Shown: positions 28,201 through 37,900 of the stretch, in pieces
Layout: the number at the start of each line of letters is the position of its first letter
Numbering within the stretch: the stretch's first letter is position 1
Assembly (NCBI RefSeq): GCF_001683915.1
Contig: NZ_LXTT01000130.1
Location: forward strand, 1 to 64,000
Direction of reading: 5' to 3'
Length of the DNA: 64,000 bases
Origin: Allomuricauda sp. CP2A
GTDB lineage: Bacteria; Bacteroidota; Bacteroidia; Flavobacteriales; Flavobacteriaceae
Notes under the pieces: generated by a model
The model's database searches: none
What the model was told of the DNA's origin: nothing
Seen by the model: only the letters and a program-made list of their open reading frames with translations
Made by a program: the position numbers and the translations under genes

Positions 28201-28579
28201 GGAAACCTCAGCATCGGTAATTGCCATAAACGAAGGCGGTGGAAAGTTTACCATTCAAAATTTACCCCCTCGGGTACAACTTTCCTGTGTTTGTGACATT
28301 ACCTGCACCGATGTGAACAAGGACGGAAACCTGGATCTGATCATGGCCGGCAATAATTTTGAATACAAGCCGCAATTCTCAAGACTGGATGCCAGTCATG
28401 GCAATATTTTGTTGGGCGACGGCAACCTTGGATTTGAATGGCAGAATTATGATATAAGTGGATTTAAGGTCAGGGATGAAGTAAAATATCTGGAACAATT
28501 CAAGGACAAAAACGGAAAAACTTTTGTAATTGTGGCCATCAATAACAATAAACCAAAGATTTTTGCCATTGATGAATAA
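25235..28579 (+). CDS. FG-GAP/VCBS-repeat and ASPIC/UnbV-domain lipoprotein, copy 2
   Basis: Paralogue of the preceding gene, 1114 residues, starting in a 4-bp ATGA overlap with its stop, which implies translational coupling. Lipoprotein signal ends HLAAC (Cys18). The layout is the same: a first set of calcium-loop repeats (DINNDGLSDIYLTGN, DYDKDGDLDAYILNN), an ASPIC/UnbV domain (NPFGVGALVQFYF to DSIRVVWPDRHTQKLQ), a second set of repeats (DADGDGDLDLMVGSGG) and the terminal SRLDASHGNILLGD block. A distinctive insert near the C-terminus has the Cys-rich sequence LSCVCDITCTDVNKDGN, not seen in the other two copies. Probably displayed on the outer membrane; no enzyme activity is predicted. Confidence 0.88.
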   Translation: MRLRAVILCLFLIHLAACTNKESNNATEENVETLFTLLPPEETGITFINAVENQKNFNIFKYRNFYNGGGVAIGDINNDGLSDIYLTGNMVANRLYLNKGNFQFEDISESAGVTGNKPWSTGVVMVDVNQDGLLDIYVCNAGNMEGNNHDNDLYINNGDLTFTERANEYNLAKTGFTTHASFFDYDKDGDLDAYILNNSNIPVSSLGYAEQREVRAQDWEGVPDIFKGVGDMLLRNDDGKFVDVSEEAGIYGSLIGFGLGVMVTDFNGDFYPDIYVSNDFYERDYLYINQKDGTFKEQIKDWTSHLSLSAMGIDVADINNDGHNDIFITDMLPEKEHRVKSVMEFEGYTVFNLKQSKDFGQQYIQNTLQLNNGNGTFSEVAYYSGIDATDWSWAGLMFDMDNDGLKDIFVTNGINHDLTDLDFVDFFANEIVQKMALTGKKESIDSIISKMPIKPQPNYAYKNNGDISFKNANKEWGFDLPSRSNGAAYGDLDNDGDLDLVINNVNTETFVYKNNTDTQLNNNYVQLKFKGPKTNPFGVGALVQFYFDGNIINQEMIPSRGFQSSMEYGMTIGLGKTAALDSIRVVWPDRHTQKLQNVKANQIITLNYDDATEIYNPVKKENKKSLLTELETATTVAHQEDNYNDFDYEGLIYQKLSQEGPSLAVADINGDGNEDFFIGGARNQPGTIYLHHGNGKITQKTSRVFEEDQMFEDVAAAFFDADGDGDLDLMVGSGGNNVGEQRSYIPRLYLNDGNGNFTKSETKLPSTFKNVSTISPFDFDDDGDMDVFIGSRSVVGVYGISPDHLFLENMGDGTFTNVTERLGYDLKDAGMVTDSKWVDVDGDSKKDLIVTAEWDTPKIYKNTGRRLTKMPSSLDSLYGWWNTVESADLDNDGDMDLILGNQGLNLHYKPSMENPMKMWINDYDNNGTIEQIVTLGQDGGDYPIHQKRELTEQLPGLKKQNLKASDYAHRTIHELFPEQLVKNAIMKKVETSASVIAINEGGGKFTIQNLPPRVQLSCVCDITCTDVNKDGNLDLIMAGNNFEYKPQFSRLDASHGNILLGDGNLGFEWQNYDISGFKVRDEVKYLEQFKDKNGKTFVIVAINNNKPKIFAIDE

Positions 28580-31500
28580 GTTCAAAATAGCAGTTTTGGT
28601 CTCACTTCTTCTTGCCAGTTGCAAGAAAGAAGGCAGTCTCTTTGAAAATCCTTCGCCAAAAAAGACAGGTGTGGACTTTGTCAATACATTGACCACAACG
28701 GAAGACCTCAGTATTTTGGACTACCTCTATTTCTACAATGGCGGAGGGGTTTCCATAGGCGACATCAATAACGATGGCCTCCCTGATATTTTCTTTACCG
28801 GGAACCAAGTAAAGAACAAGTTATACCTCAACAAAGGCGACTTAAATTTTGAAAATATTTCAAGTGCTGCTGGAATTGAGGGTAATAGCACTTGGAACAC
28901 TGGGGTAACCATGGCCGACGTGAACGGAGATGGGTTTTTGGATATCTACGTCTGTGCCGTGGTGGGGATAAACGGGTTCAATGGGTTCAATGAGCTCTAC
29001 ATCAACAACGGCGACAACACCTTTACCGAAAGTGCCGCCCAATATGGTCTGGATTTCGACTCGTACAGCTCCAATGCTGCTTTTTTTGATTATGATCTGG
29101 ATGGAGACTTGGACCTGTATCTTCTAAACCATGCCGTGCACACCCAAAACTCGTTTGGGCGATTTGATCTACGCTTTGAGCGCCGCTATGAAACTGGGGA
29201 CAAATTACTTCGTAATGATGATGGTCGGTTTGTGGATGTCAGTGAGGAAGCTGGCATTTACGGGGGCATCAATGGATACGGACTCGGTTTGGCCGTTGCG
29301 GATTTCAATCAGGATGGATACCCGGATATTTATGTGGGCAACGATTTCCATGAAGACGATTACTACTATTTAAATAATGGTGATGGCACGTTTACGGAAA
29401 GCCTCAAAAAATATTTTGGCCACACCACCCGATTTTCCATGGGAAATGATGTCACTGACATCAACAATGATGGGCGCCCCGATATTATTTCGTTGGATAT
29501 GTTACCCGAGGATGAAGTCGCCCTGAAATCTTCCGAAGGCGATGACAATGTTCAAACACAAAAACTTCGGGTAGACCGTTTTGGGTATCACTACCAGTTC
29601 ACCCGAAACATGCTTTTTGTGAACCAACCCGATGGCAATTACTTGGAAACAGCTTTCATGAGCGGTATAGCCGCAACCGATTGGAGCTGGAGTGCCCTCT
29701 TCGGGGATTATAACCTGGATGGCAAACAAGACCTTTTTATTTCAAATGGGATTCCAAAACGACCCAATGATTTGGATTTCATCAAATTTGTTTCGAGTGA
29801 TGAAATCCAGAAAAAAATAGACAACACCAAACTGGTAGATCAAAAAGCGTTGAATCTTATGCCCTCTGGGAATGTGCACAATTATGTGTTTCAAGGAAGT
29901 CAGGATTTAAAATTCAAGGATAGGTCCGGCGATTGGATCACCAAAGACACTTTGATTTCTGGGGCTACGGCCATGGGGGATTTGGATAACGATGGCGACC
30001 TTGACCTGGTCACCAACAATATCAACCAGCCCGCTTCCCTTTACATTAACAAGGCTGCCAAAAAAGGAAATTATCTCAAATTAAAGTTTCAGTATTCCCC
30101 AAAGAACACCTTTGGAATTGGTACAAAAGTGTATTCCTATCAAAACGGAGGGCTTCAATTCAAAGAATTGTTCCCTACCCGCGGATTTCAAGCTTCATCA
30201 GAACCGATGATCCATTTTGGGTACGGAACCATCCAAAAGGTGGATTCCATCAGGATTATCTGGCCAGATAGGACTTACCAAACCTTAAAAGATGTCGCCA
30301 CAAACCAAACCCTCACCGTAAAACCGGAAGACGCAAGGCCATTCAATTACAAATCACTTCACAAGAACGCCAAAAGACTTTTTGAGCCTGTTAACAATAA
30401 TCTGGGCATAGATTTTACCCATGTGGAGGACAATTACACCGATTTTAACCGGGAAAAACTGATTCCCTATCAAGTTTCAGACAGGGGCCCGGCACTTGCT
30501 TTGGGTGATCTTAATGGCGATGGGAAAGAAGATATTTTTTTGGGAGGATCAAAGTTTGTCCCTTCAAAAGTTTATCTACAACAAGATTCTACTTTTGTAC
30601 CTCAACGCTTTGAATCTATTGCCAAAGATTCCATTCGCGAAGATATTTCGGCAGCCATTGCCGATTTCAATAACGACCAAAAAAATGACCTGTTCGTAAC
30701 GGGTGGTGGCGGTGACTTTTTTGGAAAATCTGAAGCGTTGCTGGAAACCTATTACGTTCAGAAAGACTCCAGTTTTTTAATCACAGAGCTGCCCAAATTT
30801 TTCCAAAATGCCTCTGTGGTAAAACCGTATGATTTTGACAACGACGGAGATTTGGATGTTTTTGTGGGAGGACATACCATTACGGCTAAGTTTGGAGCCC
30901 CCGCCACATCCTATATTTTGGAAAACAACAATGGGAATTTTTCCATTTTTGATGGGTTTGTGCCTTTTTCCGAAGGAATGGTAACTGATGCCATTTGGGA
31001 CGATTTTAATGGGGATGGCACCAAAGATTTGATTTTGGTGGGAGAATGGATGTCTCCCAGATTTCTTCAATTTAAGAATGGAGCTTTTACCGAAACCAAT
31101 CCCTTGGATATAAAAGGGCTTTGGCAAAGCGTAGTTGCATTTGATATTGATGGGGATGGTGACACGGATTACCTCCTTGGTAATTGGGGCACCAACTCAA
31201 AATTCAGGGCCTCTGAAAAATATCCGATGAAATTGTACTTCAATGACTTTGATAATAACGGTCAAACCGAAACCGTGACGGCCTTGGAAAAAGATGGCCT
31301 TTATTATCCCTTGGAAACCTTGGATGGGCTTACATCGCAATTGGTATATTTGAGGAAGGAGTTCACCACTTATAAATCTTTTGCCGGGAAGACCATGGAA
31401 GAATTGTTTGGAAAGAAAACCTTGAAAGAATCAACGCTTTTGGAGGTGAGCACCCTCGAATCTGGATATTTAAAAAATAATGATGGGATTTTCACTTTTG

Positions 31501-31811
31501 TTCCATTCAAAAATGAACTCCAAGTTTCCCCCATTATGGTATTTTTGGTGGATGATTTTGATGCTGATGGAGTCCAAGAAGTATTGATGGGCGGTAACTT
31601 TTTTGGGGTAAAGCCCTATCACGGACGACTTGATTCCTTTCCTGGGGCACTCCTGAAAAATGAAAATGAAATACTTTTGGGAACTGGACTGGGTCTGGAT
31701 TTCACCAAAAAATCGTTGAGACATTTAAACACATTAACCCTAAATGGCAAAAAGTACGTAATTGCCATTTTTAATAACGACAAAGCACAAGTATATAGAA
31801 TCAATAATTAA
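28572..31811 (+). CDS. FG-GAP/VCBS-repeat and ASPIC/UnbV-domain lipoprotein, copy 3
   Basis: Third paralogue. The start is ATG 28572, overlapping the previous stop by 8 bp; a frame extension of 14 codons lies inside copy 2 and would precede the signal peptide. The 1079-residue product has a lipobox (LLLASC, Cys17), first propeller repeats (DINNDGLPDIFFTGN, DYDLDGDLDLYLLNH), an ASPIC/UnbV domain (NTFGIGTKVYSYQ to DSIRIIWPDRTYQTLK), second repeats (DFDNDGDLDVFVGGH) and a C-terminal block GRLDSFPGALLKNE in which the Ala-Ser-His of the other copies is changed. The three copies have clearly diverged, so the triplication is old. Possible role in binding substrates or partners at the surface. Confidence 0.87.
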   Translation: MNKFKIAVLVSLLLASCKKEGSLFENPSPKKTGVDFVNTLTTTEDLSILDYLYFYNGGGVSIGDINNDGLPDIFFTGNQVKNKLYLNKGDLNFENISSAAGIEGNSTWNTGVTMADVNGDGFLDIYVCAVVGINGFNGFNELYINNGDNTFTESAAQYGLDFDSYSSNAAFFDYDLDGDLDLYLLNHAVHTQNSFGRFDLRFERRYETGDKLLRNDDGRFVDVSEEAGIYGGINGYGLGLAVADFNQDGYPDIYVGNDFHEDDYYYLNNGDGTFTESLKKYFGHTTRFSMGNDVTDINNDGRPDIISLDMLPEDEVALKSSEGDDNVQTQKLRVDRFGYHYQFTRNMLFVNQPDGNYLETAFMSGIAATDWSWSALFGDYNLDGKQDLFISNGIPKRPNDLDFIKFVSSDEIQKKIDNTKLVDQKALNLMPSGNVHNYVFQGSQDLKFKDRSGDWITKDTLISGATAMGDLDNDGDLDLVTNNINQPASLYINKAAKKGNYLKLKFQYSPKNTFGIGTKVYSYQNGGLQFKELFPTRGFQASSEPMIHFGYGTIQKVDSIRIIWPDRTYQTLKDVATNQTLTVKPEDARPFNYKSLHKNAKRLFEPVNNNLGIDFTHVEDNYTDFNREKLIPYQVSDRGPALALGDLNGDGKEDIFLGGSKFVPSKVYLQQDSTFVPQRFESIAKDSIREDISAAIADFNNDQKNDLFVTGGGGDFFGKSEALLETYYVQKDSSFLITELPKFFQNASVVKPYDFDNDGDLDVFVGGHTITAKFGAPATSYILENNNGNFSIFDGFVPFSEGMVTDAIWDDFNGDGTKDLILVGEWMSPRFLQFKNGAFTETNPLDIKGLWQSVVAFDIDGDGDTDYLLGNWGTNSKFRASEKYPMKLYFNDFDNNGQTETVTALEKDGLYYPLETLDGLTSQLVYLRKEFTTYKSFAGKTMEELFGKKTLKESTLLEVSTLESGYLKNNDGIFTFVPFKNELQVSPIMVFLVDDFDADGVQEVLMGGNFFGVKPYHGRLDSFPGALLKNENEILLGTGLGLDFTKKSLRHLNTLTLNGKKYVIAIFNNDKAQVYRINN

Positions 31812-31819
31812 AAAAGGCC

Positions 31820-33151
31820 ATGAAAGAAAGAATTAGTTTACTGGTAGCACTACTGTTGGTTTTTGTTTCCTGTCAAAAAAAGCAGGAACCCATAACCGTA
31901 ACATCTGAAGACTATCATAAATCTGTGGACAAAGTCATTGAGGTCATGATTCATGATATCTTCTCTCCCCCTGTTGCAAGCCGAATTTTTGCGTATCCCA
32001 ATATCGCGGCTTATGAAATCATAGCCAAAAAAGATGATCGTTATAAGTCATTGGCAGGACAAATCCATGATTTAGGGAACATTCCAAATCCCAAAACAGA
32101 TGAGAACATCAATTATGAAATGGCTGCCTTGGTGGCCCATATAGATTTGAGCAGAAGACTCATTTTCTCCGAAGAACGGGTCAAAGCATTTCGCGATAGC
32201 CTCTATACCCTTTGGGCAGATAAGAATGAGCCCATGTTCAATGCATCCAAAGCCTACGGATTGGAAGTGGCAGATTTCATTGGGGCTTGGATGGACAAAG
32301 ACAATTACAAACAGACGCGAACCATGCCCAAGTTCACGGTAGACACAGAGGAACCCTCACGTTGGCAACCCACTCCTCCTGCGTACATGAGTGGTCTTGA
32401 GCCACATTGGAGCAAAATACGCCCATTTGCCATTGATTCTGCCGAACAGTTCAAACCCATACCGCCCCCTCCTTTTTCCATGGAAGAAGATTCGCCTTTT
32501 TACAAAGAATTGATGGAAGTATATGAGGTTAGAAAAAGTATGGTCGGCAAAGGCGATAAGTCCGAAGAAATTGCTATTGCCCAATTCTGGGATTGCAATC
32601 CCTATGTTTCCGTCACTAGGGGACATTTGATGTTCGCCACAAAAAAAATTACCCCAGGGGCCCACTGGATAGGCATCACCAAAATTGCATGCAGAAAGGA
32701 TGATACGGATTTTGCCACCACCACGTATGCCTATACCAAGACTTCCATTGCCATAGCCGATGCATTTATTAGCTGTTGGGATGAAAAATACAGAAGCAAC
32801 CTTATACGTCCGGAAACCTTGATCAACGAGTATATTGATGATAGTTGGGAACCTGTGTTGCAGACCCCTCCCTTCCCAGAATATACCAGTGGCCACAGCG
32901 TGGTCTCCGGTGCCGCATCCACAGCCCTTACGGATATCTTTGGCGACAACTTTTCCTTTGATGATGATACCGAAGTACCTTATGGACTGCCCGTTCGTTC
33001 CTTCACATCATTCAAGCAAGCCGCCGATGAAGCGGCCATAAGCAGAATGTACGGCGGAATTCATTATCGCGCTGCCATAGAAGTGGGTGTTAAGCAAGGG
33101 CGTGACCTTGGAGCATATGTTGTTGATAAACTTGACATGACTAGAGGGTAA
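31820..33151 (+). CDS. Vanadium-dependent haloperoxidase/PAP2-family lipoprotein
   Basis: Exported enzyme of the vanadium haloperoxidase-acid phosphatase superfamily, which either oxidises halide with hydrogen peroxide or hydrolyses phosphate esters. Lipobox FVSC gives lipid Cys18. The 443 residues hold the active-site set: KYRSNLIRP (about 324-332, matching K-x6-RP), YTSGHSVVSG (near 357, matching P/T-SGH) and SRMYGGIHYRAA (near 408, matching SR-x3-G-x-H). All vanadate/phosphate ligands are therefore present. It begins 8 bp after the third FG-GAP gene, so it is in that operon. Sequence alone does not separate haloperoxidase from phosphatase. Confidence 0.85.
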   Translation: MKERISLLVALLLVFVSCQKKQEPITVTSEDYHKSVDKVIEVMIHDIFSPPVASRIFAYPNIAAYEIIAKKDDRYKSLAGQIHDLGNIPNPKTDENINYEMAALVAHIDLSRRLIFSEERVKAFRDSLYTLWADKNEPMFNASKAYGLEVADFIGAWMDKDNYKQTRTMPKFTVDTEEPSRWQPTPPAYMSGLEPHWSKIRPFAIDSAEQFKPIPPPPFSMEEDSPFYKELMEVYEVRKSMVGKGDKSEEIAIAQFWDCNPYVSVTRGHLMFATKKITPGAHWIGITKIACRKDDTDFATTTYAYTKTSIAIADAFISCWDEKYRSNLIRPETLINEYIDDSWEPVLQTPPFPEYTSGHSVVSGAASTALTDIFGDNFSFDDDTEVPYGLPVRSFTSFKQAADEAAISRMYGGIHYRAAIEVGVKQGRDLGAYVVDKLDMTRG

Positions 33152-33156
33152 TTTTC

Positions 33157-33164
33157 TATTTTTG
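33157..33164 (+). promoter_or_regulatory. Possible internal -7 box before the GyrI-like gene
   Basis: TATTTTTG matches TAnnTTTG exactly but ends only 6 bp before the ATG, so a transcript from it would be nearly leaderless. It may be an internal operon promoter or chance. Confidence 0.3.
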
Positions 33165-33170
33165 CCATCT

Positions 33171-34070
33171 ATGATGAGAAAAATTTCTATTCTGGCCCTT
33201 ATTTTGGTTTTGATTGCCTTGTTTTGGTATCTATTCCTAAAACCACAGGATTATCAGGTAAGCTTTAAGGCAAAAGCCCTTCCGGGAACCATTTTTGAAA
33301 CGGTTAAGGCTTGGAACAAGACCATGGATACCGTGGCACCAGTGCAATTTGAAAGCTTGCAGGATTTTACCCAAACTTTGGCCTTCAATGACTCCGTTCA
33401 CATCTATGAATGGAACATTACCAAAATCCATGATTCCTTGAGCCAAATCGATGTGAACATTAAGGATAGGGACCACTCACTGATGAACAAAATCAAAATT
33501 CCTTTTTCCGATACGGATTTTGAGAAAGGTTCCAGAAAGACCTTATTGGATTTTAATCAGTTTTTAAATGAGCATCTTCAAAAGTTTAAAGTTTCAATTG
33601 TGGGAGAGGAAGAGCTCTTCTCCACATTTTGCGCATGCGTTTCATTGACAACAGAACCAGTGGAAAAAGCAGGTGGTATCATGGCTAATTATTCCTATCT
33701 AAACTCTACCATATTTGAAAATGGTGCAGAACCCAATGGGCCTCCTTTTTTGGAAGTAGAAAATTGGGACTTAAAGGCCAATACATTATCCTATAATTTT
33801 TGTTTCCCAATTATTCGTTCCGAAAAATTACCGATACACCCAAGCATTACCTACAAAAGAATCTTTGGCAAACCGGCATTGAAAGCGGTTTACAATGGAA
33901 ATTATGTAACCTCGGACAGGGCATGGTACGCACTTTTAAACTATGCTGAAGAAAACAACATCCCTGTAGAAAAAAAACCCATTGAGGTCTTTTTCAACAA
34001 TCCTAACATGGGAGGGAACGAAATAGAATGGAGAACAGAGGTTTACATGCCCATAAAGGAATCCGAATGA
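33171..34070 (+). CDS. Membrane-anchored START-like/GyrI-like domain protein
   Basis: The start is ATG 33171 (299 residues); the frame extends three codons to a TTG. An N-terminal hydrophobic segment (about 4-24) anchors the protein. Residues about 30-140 resemble a SRPBCC/START-like ligand pocket (KALPGTIFETVKAWNKT) and about 150-299 resemble the GyrI-like/AraC effector-binding domain, whose typical ending TEVYMPI is present. Such fusions are common in Flavobacteriaceae and are thought to bind small hydrophobic molecules, but no substrate is known. It follows the haloperoxidase-like gene by 19 bp and overlaps the next gene by 4 bp. Confidence 0.65.
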   Translation: MMRKISILALILVLIALFWYLFLKPQDYQVSFKAKALPGTIFETVKAWNKTMDTVAPVQFESLQDFTQTLAFNDSVHIYEWNITKIHDSLSQIDVNIKDRDHSLMNKIKIPFSDTDFEKGSRKTLLDFNQFLNEHLQKFKVSIVGEEELFSTFCACVSLTTEPVEKAGGIMANYSYLNSTIFENGAEPNGPPFLEVENWDLKANTLSYNFCFPIIRSEKLPIHPSITYKRIFGKPALKAVYNGNYVTSDRAWYALLNYAEENNIPVEKKPIEVFFNNPNMGGNEIEWRTEVYMPIKESE

Positions 34071-34930
34071 GCAGACTTGCTCTTGTTTTGATTTTGGTTT
34101 TTGCACAGGGATGCGCACAAAAAACCCAATACAGTCAGTTAAACCATTTGGGCAATTTCCCTTCCAAGCTCCGTGAAGTATCTGGAATCAGTATGGGACA
34201 TGGAGACATTTGGGTCATTGAGGACAGTGGTAACAAGGACAAAATCTACAAGGTGGACAAGAAGGGTAATATCATCAAAGACCTTAAAATTGACCATGCC
34301 AAAAATGAGGATTGGGAAGATTTGGCCATGGACAAAGATGGCAATCTCTACATTGGCGATTTTGGAAACAATGCCAATGCCAGAAAAAACTTGACCATAT
34401 ATAAGGTTTCTGCTTCTGAATTAAAGAAAAAGGAACCCAACGCTGAAAAAATTGAGTTCCATTACCCTGAACAAAAGGATTTTCCGCCCAAAAAAGACAG
34501 TTTGCTCTTTGATACAGAGGGAGTTTTTCACTGGAATGGTCATTTGTACATCTTTACCAAGAACCGCACACGGCCCTATACCGGTGAAACCTTAATGTAT
34601 CGGGTTCCTGATGTTGAAGGCAAGTACGATGCTGAATTCTTGGGTTCAATGGTCTTATGCAAAAGTCAAGACCACTGCTCGGTAACTGGGGCCGATATTT
34701 CACCCGACGGCAAAACCATTGCCCTATTAACTTATGGTTTTGTGTTTATGCTGACCGATTTCAGTACTCCCGATTTTACTAAATCATCCATCAAAATCAT
34801 TGATCTACAAACCCGAACCCAGATCGAATCGGTTTGCTTTTATGATGATAGCACACTTTTGATTGCCGATGAAAAAAACAAGAGAACCGGGGGAGGCAGT
34901 CTTTACTCGTTTTCCATCAACTCTAACTAG
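34067..34930 (+). CDS. Beta-propeller lipoprotein of unknown function
   Basis: The start is ATG 34067 in a 4-bp ATGA overlap with the previous stop; the frame could extend 13 codons inside that gene, but the lipoprotein signal begins here (VFAQGC, Cys16). The 287-residue product has repeated short blades with Gly/Asp turns, for example VSGISMGHGDIWVIEDSG, DWEDLAMDKDGNLYIGDFG and DTEGVFHWNGHLYIFTKNR, resembling SMP-30/NHL or phytase-like propellers. No catalytic set is evident. It is the last gene of the FG-GAP run and converges with the large phosphoesterase gene, sharing the 4-bp palindrome CTAG at the stops. Confidence 0.7.
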   Translation: MSRLALVLILVFAQGCAQKTQYSQLNHLGNFPSKLREVSGISMGHGDIWVIEDSGNKDKIYKVDKKGNIIKDLKIDHAKNEDWEDLAMDKDGNLYIGDFGNNANARKNLTIYKVSASELKKKEPNAEKIEFHYPEQKDFPPKKDSLLFDTEGVFHWNGHLYIFTKNRTRPYTGETLMYRVPDVEGKYDAEFLGSMVLCKSQDHCSVTGADISPDGKTIALLTYGFVFMLTDFSTPDFTKSSIKIIDLQTRTQIESVCFYDDSTLLIADEKNKRTGGGSLYSFSINSN

Positions 34931-37900
34931 AACCCGAACCCTACCCCAAAGGCAAACCGGAGACCATCGGTACTATTGAACAACCCAAAATTGGCGGTAA
35001 GCACATCAACTCCGTTCACAAAAATTCCCCCTCCGTAGGAATTGTGCCATTTGTCCGAGTCCTCTTCAGGAAACCAAACACGGCCATAATCAAATCCACC
35101 ATAAATTCCCGGGGTTACGGGCAACAATCCGGTTTTACGACTCCTAAAACTGTAACGTAGGTCTGTACTTTGATAAAACGAGGTCTTTCCCGTGAAACGT
35201 TGAAATCGGAAGCCCCGCAACCCATCATTCCCCCCAATACTGGCGGCTTGATAAAATTCAAAATCGTCCCCAATATTAAGGTGCCCTTTTAACTTTGTGG
35301 CAAGGACCAATCTTCCATTGGAACACAGTTTATGGTCCACCGACAAACTGGGTATGATATATCCGAATGACCTACCGGATTCCTGCAAATTGGTTTTATA
35401 CCCTCCTTCTAATGCAAAACTCATCCCCAAAGTGGGAAAAGCTTCATTATCCGTATTTGAATAGGTATATTCCGCATCCACACCCAAGAACCTTTGGTGT
35501 CGTTCCTCGCCATTTTCAACATAGAACTCATTGATGAACCTATCTCCCGTGGCTTCAACCTCAATATCTTCATAAGAAGCCCCAACACGTACTTTGGAAC
35601 CTAAATGCCCACGCCACACCAATGAAGGTGCCAATTTCAATGTCCGTAGCTTAACCCGGTTATAATCCAAGCCAAGGGGTTCGTCATCATCATTATTCTC
35701 CGTCTCGTTACCAAAACCGAAGAAGTTCAAGGTAAAATTAGGGCTGGTGAACCGAGCGTGAATCTCTAGGTTCACTTTATCGATCACATTGGCAAACTCC
35801 CCTTTATATCCTAAATAAAATCCATTTGTGGCAAAGTAAAATGCCGCGTTGAAGGTATGTTGCTGTGTAAATGGGTTTTGCCGAAAGCCATTAAAGGTAT
35901 AGGTATCGGTCAGTCCAATTCTAAAACCATCATCTGGATTGAACCCAAGGGTGGGCAAAAATTGGTTATTGCTTGCCTTGATTTTCAGAAATTCGTAGGT
36001 ATTGGTCTCGTAATCGTTCAAACGGTGAATTTTCCCTCCAAAGGCTTCTTCATAGGTGTTCTTTTTGGCCTTAAAATCATAAACATGCACTTTTTTCGAC
36101 TCCTCTCCAATCTTGTACACATCATTGTTCTGTCCACCCACAATCCTGATTTTTATCTGGGAATTTTTGGCATTGACATCGAAAACATCATCATCGTCCA
36201 AACCATACACCCAAATTTCTTTGGTGAACTCGGGCCGGTAGACTTTTTGGAAGAAAATATCAGCATTTTCCCCACCTTTAATACGGTAACCCATCACCTC
36301 AATGCTTCCATTTTCTAGGGAATTGATGCTGAAATAATCATCCTTGTCCGTTCCCGTAACCACACTGTATTGGTTGAGTATGGAAAAATATTCTTTTGCG
36401 GTTTCCACCAGATTTTCCTTTCTGGCCAATAGCGTATTCTTGATTAGGGTGACCGTTTCGTCCCTTACTTCTTCGGGAAAGGCCATGAAAGCCTCATCAA
36501 TGACATTTTCATTAATATGCTGCTGAAGGAACTTGGCTTCGTCCACCCACATTTCCATGTTGGTTTCAGAAAGTAGGGCCATATCCAAGGCAAAGGTCCT
36601 TGGTGAAGAGGTAAATCCTTTTACGCTTCTGATCTCATCATGAAACCCTTCAAAAATCCGTAATGCAGGAACTGATCTTGAACCAAATTCCATAATCAAT
36701 CCATCGCCCCACCGGGAAAACACCTGATCCCTATCCCTAGGAATGGGTTTATAAATTTTATTGCCGTCTTCGGTTTTAAATTCGGCCCATCGCCATTGAT
36801 CTACGTGACGGTCCCAATCGCCCAGCAGCATATCAAATAAGCGGGCCTTTATATATTCCCTCTGGTCAATACTGTATTCCTCATCTTCCCGCAGTTTATT
36901 GATGAGATCGTATGTGCTTTCAATTTTTTTGGTTTTCCCGAAGCTTTCCAAATCATCGTGCCCATCTGATACATGTTCCTCAATCATATAAAGTCCATCG
37001 CCAAAATCGGAATTGAAATCGCCCAAAACGGATTGTTTGGGTACGTAGTACAACTTTGGGTTGGTATGGTAAATATCAACCGCATCGGACAATTGGGCTA
37101 TGGTAAACGCTGCATACGGATGGGCCCCAGTGTAGAGGTCCAGCAACAAATCTTCTGTGTAAGTATCTTCAAACTGCCCAATAATGTATTGGTCTTGGAA
37201 AGCCATGGCCTGCAGGTATCGTTCGGCACTTTTGCGAAGATCGCGCATCACATATTCCCTACCTTCCCTATCTGCCAACCGCAACGAATTGGATTGGTTT
37301 CCTCCTCCTTTCCGCACTACCGTAAGCCCCCCAAAAAGTGTATCCAAGCGAACCGTTGGCACCTTCACCTTGGTGGCATAATATTTTCTATACCGCTCTC
37401 CCCACAACCATTTATGGAAACCGCTTTTATCAATTTCTTCCTCGGTATACACTGAAGCTTCCTTGTAGGCAGGAAAATCATCGGGCAGGGATACACTTTG
37501 GGTAGATCTATCCGGCGGCAATACCTCGGTGGTGAACATTGCCTTATTTCTGCCCTCTTCAATTCCATGGAAACCAACACTGGACGACCCATCCTTGTAT
37601 ACTTTGAGAATGGCGAAACCCATTTCCCCTGTGGAAAATTTACTTCCGTTCAATAGTCGCGTAGCCCCGGTTTTGGCCCCGGCCCCACTTACAATCTGTG
37701 GTTTTCCCGATTCCACAATATATTGAAGGGTATGCTCGTGCCCGGAAGCAAAAATCACCTTGTCTGAATATTGCGAAAGGGTCAGAATGCGTTTTCTGAG
37801 CTCATTGTATTTTTTATTGGACAAATCCTCCACAGAAACCCCAGCAGTCCGCCGTAACATATTGGCCACTGTTCCCAAAACAGGAAGCGGAAAACCTCCC

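Noticed and set aside
21939-31811. The many Asp/Asn/Gly-rich repeats as toxin-type (RTX) repeats
   Set aside because: The spacing and sequence (DxNxDGxxD followed by hydrophobic strands) are FG-GAP propeller loops, and ASPIC/UnbV domains are present; there is no RTX nonapeptide array or type I secretion signal.
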